Under the pieces are notes generated by a model that saw only the letters and a program-made list of their open reading frames with translations, was not told where the DNA came from and did not search any database. A program made the position numbers and the translations under genes. From the NCBI GenBank assembly GCA_903789615.1, contig CAIFEV010000004.1, forward strand, positions 62,001 to 126,000: 64,000 nt of DNA, written 5' to 3'. Below, in pieces: positions 58,084-64,000 of the stretch (the stretch's first letter is position 1; every line of letters starts with the position of its first letter). This DNA comes from an uncultured Lachnospiraceae bacterium. Its GTDB lineage: Bacteria; Bacillota; Clostridia; Lachnospirales; Lachnospiraceae.

Positions 58084-58812
58084 TTACTCTTCTTCCCAGT
58101 TGTGCCATACGTTCTGAACGTCGTCGTCCTCATCGAGTGTCTCGAGGATCTTGTTCATGTTGGCGATGTCCTCGGCGCTGGTCAGCTTAACCGTCGTGGA
58201 CGGGATCATCGTGACTTCAGCCGAAGCCATCGGGATCCCGGCGTTTTCAAACGCCTCTTCCACATCGTTGAAGCTGTCCGGATCGGTGATAATCTCGTAG
58301 GAGTCTTCCTCCTCGGAGATGTCCTCTGCGCCCGCCTCGAGTGCGAATTCCATCATCGCGTCGGCGTCCTTGTCGCAGTCTTCTTTTGCGACGATGATCT
58401 GCCCCTTCTCGTTGAACAGGAACGATACGCATCCCGGTGTGCCGATGTTTCCGTTTCCTCTGGTGAAAGCGTGACGGATGTTGGAAGCTGCGCGGTTGCG
58501 GTTGTCCGTCAGTGCTTCGACGATGATCGCAACGCCTGCCGGGCCGTACCCCTCATAGCGGATGGTCTCCAGTTCTGCCTCCGTCGAGTTGGCAGCCTTC
58601 TTGATGCTGCGCTCGATGGTATCATTTGGCATGTTGTTGGCCTTGGCCTTCGCGACCACAGCCTTCAGCTTGCTGTTGTTATTGACATCCGGGCCGCCCT
58701 CTTTGACAGCGACCATGATTTCCTTGCCGATACGGGTGAAGATCTTGCCCTTCGCCGCATCGTTCTTTTCTTTCTTTGCGCGGATATTGGCAAATTTTGA
58801 ATGTCCTGACAT
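58084..58812 (-). CDS. YebC/PmpR-family protein
   Basis: Conserved cytoplasmic protein of 242 residues, originally called a transcriptional regulator; recent work on relatives links the family to translation through proline-rich stretches. It begins MSGHSKFANIRAKKEKNDA and has YEGYGPAGVAIIVEALTDN, both diagnostic. It starts 27 bases downstream of pnp's stop on the same strand. Confidence 0.93.
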   Translation of the reverse strand: MSGHSKFANIRAKKEKNDAAKGKIFTRIGKEIMVAVKEGGPDVNNNSKLKAVVAKAKANNMPNDTIERSIKKAANSTEAELETIRYEGYGPAGVAIIVEALTDNRNRAASNIRHAFTRGNGNIGTPGCVSFLFNEKGQIIVAKEDCDKDADAMMEFALEAGAEDISEEEDSYEIITDPDSFNDVEEAFENAGIPMASAEVTMIPSTTVKLTSAEDIANMNKILETLDEDDDVQNVWHNWEEE

Positions 58813-58839
58813 ACTAACCTCTATCGTCTTTTTGCTTAG

Positions 58840-60924
58840 TTATTCTGCATCCTTGATCGAGAAGCTGAATCTTCCCATTCTGTCCTTCCCCAGGCACTTG
58901 CAGCGGACGTGGTCGCCGAGCGTGAGAACATCCTCCACGTGATCAATCCGCTTCCTGGCGATCTTGGAGATGTGAACCAGCCCTTCCTTACCCGGTGCAA
59001 ACTGGATGAACGCGCCGAATTCTTTGATGGAAACAACGCGGCCTTCATAGATCTTACCTTCCTCGAAGTCGGACACGATGGTCTCGATATACCCCTTCGC
59101 CTTGTCCATGCCAGCCTGATTCGTTCCGCAGATGGATACGAAACCGGAGTCATCGATGTCGATCTTGACGCCGCACTCTTCGATGATGGCGTTGATGTTC
59201 TTGCCTCTCTGTCCGACAACCTCGCCGATCTTGTCCGGATCAATCGTCATCTGAATGATCTTCGGCGCATATTCATTGACAGTCGGACGCGGCTTCGCGA
59301 TGCACGGAGTCATAACTTCATTGATGATGTACTCTCTGGCCTGCTTCGTTCTGGCAATTGCTTCTTCCACGATCGGGCGTGTGAGGCCGTGAATCTTGAT
59401 GTCCATCTGGATGGCGGTGATGCCGTCATGTGTTCCGGCCACCTTGAAGTCCATGTCACCGAAGAAGTCCTCCAGCCCCTGGATATCGGTGAGAACGACA
59501 TAGTCATCATCGGTATCGCCGGTTACAAGTCCGCAGGAGATACCGGCAACCTGCTTTTTGATCGGAACGCCGGCCGCCATGAGCGACATGGTGGATGCAC
59601 AGATCGAAGCCTGCGAAGTGGAACCGTTGGACTCAAATGTCTCGGAAACCGTGCGGATTGCGTACGGGAACTCCTCAGCACTCGGGAGTACCGGGATCAG
59701 GGCCTTCTCGGCGAGCGCGCCGTGGCCGATCTCGCGTCTGCCCGGTCCTCTGTTCGGCTTTGTCTCGCCGACGGACCATGACGGGAAGTTATACTGGTGC
59801 AGATAGCGCTTCGATGTGATGTTCGGATCAAGACCTTCGATCTTCTGCGCCTCGGAAAGCGGAGCCAGGGTTGTGATATTGCAGATCTGTGTCTGTCCGC
59901 GGGTAAACATCGCCGAGCCATGCACTCTCGGGATAATGTCCACTTCCGCTGCCAGCGGGCGGATCTGATCGATCCGGCGGCCGTCGGGTCTCTTGTGCTC
60001 CCTGAGAATCATCCGGCGCACGGTCTTCTTCTCATACTGATACATCGCGTCCGGGATTCTCGCGAGCCACTCCTCGTTATCTGAGTACTTTTCCTTCAGC
60101 CTGTCGGTCAGCTCGTCAATGTTGCGGTCTCTCTGCTGCTTGTCGTCCGTGAATACAGCCGTCTCCATGACGTCATCCGGGATGTCCTCATGAATTGCGT
60201 TCATCAGATCTTCCGGAACGGCAAAGCTCTGATAGGTGAATTTCTCTTTTCCGCACTCCGCCACGATTTTTTTAATGAAGGCAATGATGGTCTGGTTCAC
60301 GTCATGGGCCTTGTAGATGGCCTCGATCATTTTGTCTTCCGGAAGCTCCTTCGCGCCGGCCTCGATCATGATGACCTTTTCGGAAGTCGAAGCGACCGTC
60401 AGCTGGAGATCGCCCTCATCCCAGTCCTTCTGGCCGGGGTTGATGATGAACTCACCGTTCTTCATGCCGACCTGCGTCATAGCGCACGGACCGTCAAACG
60501 GAACATCTGAGATGCTTGTCGCGATGGAAGAACCGAGCATCGCAAGCAGTTCCGGACGGCACTCCGGGTCCACCGAGAGAACGGTGTTGTCGAGAGCCAC
60601 GTCATTTCTCAGGTCCTTCGGGAACAACGGGCGCATCGGCCGGTCGATCACGCGGGACGTGAGAACCGCGTTGGTGCTTGCCTTGCCCTCGCGCTTGTTG
60701 AATCCGCCCGGAATCAGGCCAACGGCGTACATCTTCTCCTCAAAGTCAACGGAGAGCGGGAAGAAATCCACGCCTTCTCTGGGCTCCTTGGAAGCTGCTA
60801 CAGTCGAGAGGACGACTGTGTCACCGTAGTGCATGAACGCCGCGCCGTTTGCCTGGGCTGCGACCCTGCCGATGTCAACGCGAAGCGTCCTGCCGGCCAG
60901 TTCCATGGAATAAGTCTTGTACAT
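58840..60924 (-). CDS. pnp: Polyribonucleotide nucleotidyltransferase
   Basis: Phosphorolytic 3'-5' exoribonuclease of the RNA degradosome. The 694 residues contain two RNase PH domains (FPLSVDFEEKMYA; second with SNGSTSQASICASTM), then KH (IGEVVGQRGKNINAI, about 570) and S1 (GRVVSIKEFGAFIQF, about 630) RNA-binding domains. The ATG at 60924 (MYKTYSMELAGR) is chosen over a GTG at 60972 that has no ribosome site and adds a Lys-rich stretch. It follows rpsO after a terminator, the usual arrangement. Confidence 0.96.
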   Translation of the reverse strand: MYKTYSMELAGRTLRVDIGRVAAQANGAAFMHYGDTVVLSTVAASKEPREGVDFFPLSVDFEEKMYAVGLIPGGFNKREGKASTNAVLTSRVIDRPMRPLFPKDLRNDVALDNTVLSVDPECRPELLAMLGSSIATSISDVPFDGPCAMTQVGMKNGEFIINPGQKDWDEGDLQLTVASTSEKVIMIEAGAKELPEDKMIEAIYKAHDVNQTIIAFIKKIVAECGKEKFTYQSFAVPEDLMNAIHEDIPDDVMETAVFTDDKQQRDRNIDELTDRLKEKYSDNEEWLARIPDAMYQYEKKTVRRMILREHKRPDGRRIDQIRPLAAEVDIIPRVHGSAMFTRGQTQICNITTLAPLSEAQKIEGLDPNITSKRYLHQYNFPSWSVGETKPNRGPGRREIGHGALAEKALIPVLPSAEEFPYAIRTVSETFESNGSTSQASICASTMSLMAAGVPIKKQVAGISCGLVTGDTDDDYVVLTDIQGLEDFFGDMDFKVAGTHDGITAIQMDIKIHGLTRPIVEEAIARTKQAREYIINEVMTPCIAKPRPTVNEYAPKIIQMTIDPDKIGEVVGQRGKNINAIIEECGVKIDIDDSGFVSICGTNQAGMDKAKGYIETIVSDFEEGKIYEGRVVSIKEFGAFIQFAPGKEGLVHISKIARKRIDHVEDVLTLGDHVRCKCLGKDRMGRFSFSIKDAE

Positions 60925-60977
60925 CTGTGTTGGTTTCTCCTTTTGCTTCTTTTTCTTCTTTCCTTCGAACACGCTAT

Positions 60978-61021
60978 AAAAAACGCAGGGGATTGCCTTG
61001 TTAAGCGGCTGACCCTGCGTT
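60978..61021 (-). terminator. Terminator between rpsO and pnp
   Basis: On the minus strand AACGCAGGG (61013-61021) pairs with CCCTGCGTT (60982-60990), followed by TTTTTATAG. A smaller GAAAGC/GCTTTC hairpin lies near 61029-61044, just past the rpsO stop. Confidence 0.85.
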
Positions 61022-61049
61022 TACAGACGAAAGCCTTTGCTTTCGTTCT

Positions 61050-61316
61050 TTACTTTCTCAGACCGAGCTTCGCAATCAGGTTACGGTAGCCCTCGAGATC
61101 CTTCTTCTTGAGATACTCGAGAAGGTTTCTTCTGCTGCCGACCATCTTAAGAAGACCTCTTCTGGAATGATGATCCAGCGGGTTCTTCGCGAGATGTGCG
61201 TTGAGCTCGTTGATGCGCTCGGTGAGGATGGCAATCTGAACTTCCGGCGAACCTGTGTCTCCCGGCTTTCTGCCATACTCGTTGATGATCTGTGTCTTCA
61301 GTTCTTTGCTGATCAT
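61050..61316 (-). CDS. rpsO: 30S ribosomal protein S15
   Basis: Primary 16S rRNA-binding protein of 88 residues. [17 protein letters not shown] and the C-terminal [17 protein letters not shown] are diagnostic. AGGAGG precedes the ATG. The ribF-rpsO-pnp order is conserved in Firmicutes. Confidence 0.97.
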   Translation of the reverse strand: MISKELKTQIINEYGRKPGDTGSPEVQIAILTERINELNAHLAKNPLDHHSRRGLLKMVGSRRNLLEYLKKKDLEGYRNLIAKLGLRK

Positions 61317-61409
61317 AGTGAATCCTCCTGATTCAAATTCTTTCGGCCTGTCATTAAGGGACGGTCGGAGTTTCCGGTTCCTGAATGACGGCTCAACGTG
61401 CTGATTGTA

Positions 61410-62372
61410 TCACAGCGCCGTGTGCAGTTGCAAGTATTTTTGCGACGCCTTTGCGTCCTCGTGCATCTGTTTCTGCAGGCGCTCAAGGTTTTCGAATTTC
61501 TTCTCCGGGCGAAGAAACGCGCACAGCATCACCTCAATCGGGCGCCCGTAGTCCTCCCCCACCCGGCTGTAGCCGAACAGGTTCGTCTCAACCCGGATCT
61601 GATTCTCCTTCTGTCCGATGGTCGGCCGCACCCCGATATCCGTCACACCGTCGTATACCCTTCCGCCCAGTCTTGTCCGGCTCGCATAGACGCCATTTGG
61701 CGGCAGAAGCTTTCGCGCCTGCGGGTAGAGGTTGAGGGTGGGCATATCCATCTTCCGTCCGAGCTGATTTCCGAGTGCCACAACACCCGCCACCTGGTAG
61801 GGGTGCCCGAGCATCTCCGTGACGTCCTCCATCCGCGCCTCCATGAGTTTCCGGCGCACCAGAGTACTGGAGATCTCCTGCCCGTTCCACCGCTCCTTTT
61901 CCATGACAAATGTCTCAAATCCCGCATCTTTTCCGGCTCTGACAAGCAGGTCAGCATCCCCGGCGCGCCCTTTTCCAAACCGGTAGTCACTCCCGACGAC
62001 AACCGCCTTTGCGCGCAGTCTCCTGACCAGAATCTCGCCGATAAAATCCTGCGCACTCATGTTCATGAGCTCTTCGGTGAATGGAAATTCCACCTCATAT
62101 GCCAGTCCCATCTGCTCAAATGCGTGCCGCCTCTCCTCATTGGTGCTTAAAAACCTCTGTCCGGACGGCGGCAGCAGCCGGAGCGGGATGTGGTCAAACG
62201 TGAAGGCAGCCGAGAGGAGACCTCGCTCCCTTGAAAGCTCCTCCACTTTCCGAATCAGCTTCTGGTGGCCTTTGTGCACCCCGTCAAATTTTCCGAGCGT
62301 CACGGCACTGTCCGACGGCAGGTATAAATTTTTCGTTCCGTGCAGATACTGCATCCGTAAATTTTCTCCCAT
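61410..62372 (-). CDS. ribF: Bifunctional riboflavin kinase/FAD synthetase
   Basis: Makes FMN and then FAD from riboflavin and ATP. The N-terminal adenylyltransferase has VTLGKFDGVHKGHQKLI (about 25-41) and the C-terminal kinase has GRKMDMPTLNLYP (about 205). The 320 residues are normal length. The ATG overlaps the stop of truB; an alternative ATG six codons in (MQYLHGTKNLYL), with GGGAG between the two, fits homologues better at the N terminus. Confidence 0.95.
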   Translation of the reverse strand: MGENLRMQYLHGTKNLYLPSDSAVTLGKFDGVHKGHQKLIRKVEELSRERGLLSAAFTFDHIPLRLLPPSGQRFLSTNEERRHAFEQMGLAYEVEFPFTEELMNMSAQDFIGEILVRRLRAKAVVVGSDYRFGKGRAGDADLLVRAGKDAGFETFVMEKERWNGQEISSTLVRRKLMEARMEDVTEMLGHPYQVAGVVALGNQLGRKMDMPTLNLYPQARKLLPPNGVYASRTRLGGRVYDGVTDIGVRPTIGQKENQIRVETNLFGYSRVGEDYGRPIEVMLCAFLRPEKKFENLERLQKQMHEDAKASQKYLQLHTAL

Positions 62373-63277
62373 CAGACCATTCCCACCAGAAACATCTTCT
62401 CCGGGACCAGCTGTCTTTTCTCCATCCGGTAGATTCCGATAAAATTCCCGTCCCTGTCGAACACGCGAACCCGCGCCTCTTCAGGAAAGTCTGCCCCGTC
62501 TGCAGGAAAGCTCCCGCCATTTCTCACGCGAATGCCAAGAGCGGGCGGAACGGTTACAGACGGCAGGTCAGCATAGATGTCCTGTACCGGGAGCAGCAGT
62601 CTCTCAGCCTCTCCCTTGTCAGCTGCCTGCTGAATCTGCTGAAGCGTCAGCGAGTCTTTCGCGTCATACTGCCCGACCCGGGTACGCAGAAGGCTTTCCA
62701 TTGCGCCCCCGCAGCCAAGTACGCACCCCACATCCGCGCAGAAGGTGCGCACATAGGTTCCTTTGGAGCAGCGGATCGTGAAACGCACACGGTTTGAAGG
62801 GCTGTCCCCTTCGATATCCATATCGTTGACGTGCACATCGTAGATGGTGACGTGCCTCGCCTCCCGTGCAACCGTCTCTCCTCTTCTCGCGAGCTCATAC
62901 AGGCGCTTTCCGTTTACGTGCAGTGCAGAGTACATTGGCGGGACCTGGTCATATCCGCCGTCAAAAACGTGCAGTGCGGCGAGAAGTTCGTCCCTTGTCA
63001 CCCGCACGGCTTTACGCGAGAGGATGCTGCCGGTCATGTCCTGCGTGTCGGTCGTAACACCGAGCTGCAGGACCGCCTCATACGTCTTCACTCCGTCCGT
63101 CAGGTCCCCGATCGCCTTCGTCGCGCGGCCGAGTGCCACCAGAAGAACCCCCTCCGCCTCCGGGTCAAGCGTCCCCGCGTGGCCGATATGCTTCTCGTGC
63201 AGGATACCGCGGAGTTTCCGGCAGACATCAAAGGACGTATATCCCTTTTCCTTGAATATATTCAGAACACCGTCCAT
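62372..63277 (-). CDS. truB: tRNA pseudouridine-55 synthase TruB
   Basis: Converts uridine 55 in the T-loop of tRNAs to pseudouridine. The catalytic Asp is in IGHAGTLDPEAEGVL (about residues 32-46); the N-terminal GVLNIFKEKGYTSFD and GTYVRTFCADVG are family motifs. The 301 residues include a short C-terminal PUA-like region. GGAG precedes the ATG. It lies between nrnA and ribF. Confidence 0.96.
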   Translation of the reverse strand: MDGVLNIFKEKGYTSFDVCRKLRGILHEKHIGHAGTLDPEAEGVLLVALGRATKAIGDLTDGVKTYEAVLQLGVTTDTQDMTGSILSRKAVRVTRDELLAALHVFDGGYDQVPPMYSALHVNGKRLYELARRGETVAREARHVTIYDVHVNDMDIEGDSPSNRVRFTIRCSKGTYVRTFCADVGCVLGCGGAMESLLRTRVGQYDAKDSLTLQQIQQAADKGEAERLLLPVQDIYADLPSVTVPPALGIRVRNGGSFPADGADFPEEARVRVFDRDGNFIGIYRMEKRQLVPEKMFLVGMV

Positions 63278-63314
63278 GTCGTTTGTCTCCTGTTAAATTT
63301 TATCGCCGGCAGCG

Positions 63315-64000
63315 TTATGTCCCGCTTTGCGCCTGCGCATCTTCAAGCTGCTGCGCGATCATCGCCGAGATCTCATTGATTATCGCCCGGGAGCGCCCGG
63401 AAGCCGTAAAGCCTGCCGCCCGCGCATGCCCTCCTCCGCCGTATGCGACGGCAATCTTTGACACATCGATGAATTTTTTCGATCGGAGGCTCACCTTATA
63501 GACGCCCGTCTGTGTCTCATACAGAAAAATCGCCACCTCGACGCCTTCGGTCAGCCGCAGCTGTTCGATGACGCCTCCCATATCCGCACCCGTGACGCCG
63601 TAAAACTTCATGACCGATTCCGGAATAACCGAGAAAATACAGCGGCCGTTGAAGAAGAGTACACTCTCCAGGAGCGCCCGCCCCAGAATCTGGTTCTGCA
63701 CATACGTCTTGGAGTAAAAACTGTTGTCGATGATGGATGTCGTGTCAAGACCTCTGTCCATAAGATCACCGGCGATTTCCATCGTGTGGCGGCTGGTGCA
63801 GGAATACTTGAACACACCTGTGTCGTGGACAATGCCGGTGTAAAGGCACTCTGCCGTGTTCCGGCCGATGTGTTCCGTCCCCATCAGATCATAGAGGATC
63901 TCACAGGTGGAGCTTACATCCGGGTACACTTCATTGTCCTCTGCAAAATCACCCGCATTGCTCTTGTGGTGATCCACGCAGAGTCTGCGGCCGGCTGACC
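63315..64000 (-). CDS. nrnA: DHH-family oligoribonuclease/pAp phosphatase NrnA, 5' end cut by the window
   Basis: Degrades nano-RNAs and dephosphorylates pAp. The visible C-terminal part starts in the DHH motif (LCVDHHKSNAGDF), followed by the middle segment GIVHDTGVFKYS with a metal-binding Asp, and ends with the DHHA1 domain motif GGGGHARAAGF. The frame stays open to the edge at 64000, so the N terminus is missing. In the conserved order this gene follows rbfA and infB, which should lie just beyond. Confidence 0.9.
   Translation of the reverse strand, partial: SAGRRLCVDHHKSNAGDFAEDNEVYPDVSSTCEILYDLMGTEHIGRNTAECLYTGIVHDTGVFKYSCTSRHTMEIAGDLMDRGLDTTSIIDNSFYSKTYVQNQILGRALLESVLFFNGRCIFSVIPESVMKFYGVTGADMGGVIEQLRLTEGVEVAIFLYETQTGVYKVSLRSKKFIDVSKIAVAYGGGGHARAAGFTASGRSRAIINEISAMIAQQLEDAQAQSGT

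Overview
The window looks like chromosome from an anaerobic, moderately GC-rich member of the Clostridia, most likely a Lachnospiraceae-type bacterium. The basis is Firmicutes gene order (ylxM-ffh-rpsP-khpA-rimM-rplS-lepB-rbgA-rnhB; phoH-ybeY; nrnA-truB-ribF-rpsO-pnp), strong Shine-Dalgarno sites, frequent TTG/GTG starts, a group B-type [FeFe] hydrogenase, ATP-dependent PEP carboxykinase, butyrate kinase and class II GalT. Most genes lie on the minus strand. No species can be named from the sequence alone. No rRNA, tRNA, CRISPR array or prophage was seen.

Layout. 1-7500 (minus): SRP, ribosomal-protein and RNA-maturation genes, with the usual trmD missing between rimM and rplS, then phoH-ybeY and an rpsU gene. 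7500-17200 (minus): alaS, a membrane-anchored MutS-like ATPase, apt, a small unknown gene, recG, a DAK2/FakA-type kinase and an Asp23 protein. 17200-22750: a tandem rhamnose-mutarotase-like protein, pckA, a divergent [FeFe] hydrogenase-ECF transporter pair and a TetR regulator. 22750-27350: lon behind a CIRCE-like operator and a candidate short RNA, then a two-gene sugar-oxidation operon. 27400-33800: a TetR-controlled unit of an MMPL/RND transporter and a very large secreted protein made mostly of xxxLxxG heptads. This is the strongest candidate for a poorly described system.

33800-43600: SGNH hydrolase and butyrate kinase, a DMT transporter-trmL-nth operon, pgi, thiC with an unusual structured leader, and ilvBN. 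43600-51720: a HEAT-like protein, galactose genes (galK, galT) in one apparent operon with a RelA/SpoT-domain synthetase and a YhhN protein, a MalY/PatB aminotransferase broken by one in-frame TGA, and an intact IS1182-family element inserted between two convergent genes. 51720-64000: lactate/malate-type dehydrogenase, an orphan prepilin peptidase, MATE pump, an orphan sugar-binding lipoprotein, an esterase-endonuclease pair with an apparently leaderless mRNA, yebC, pnp, rpsO, ribF, truB and the 3' part of nrnA.

Together the genes describe a fermentative gut-type anaerobe: hydrogen metabolism, PEP carboxykinase, lactate dehydrogenase, butyrate kinase, galactose use and branched-chain amino acid synthesis beside core translation and RNA-decay genes. 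Start codons were moved from the longest ORF where a Shine-Dalgarno site or family length argued for it. All functional calls come from motif recognition by eye, not database searches.
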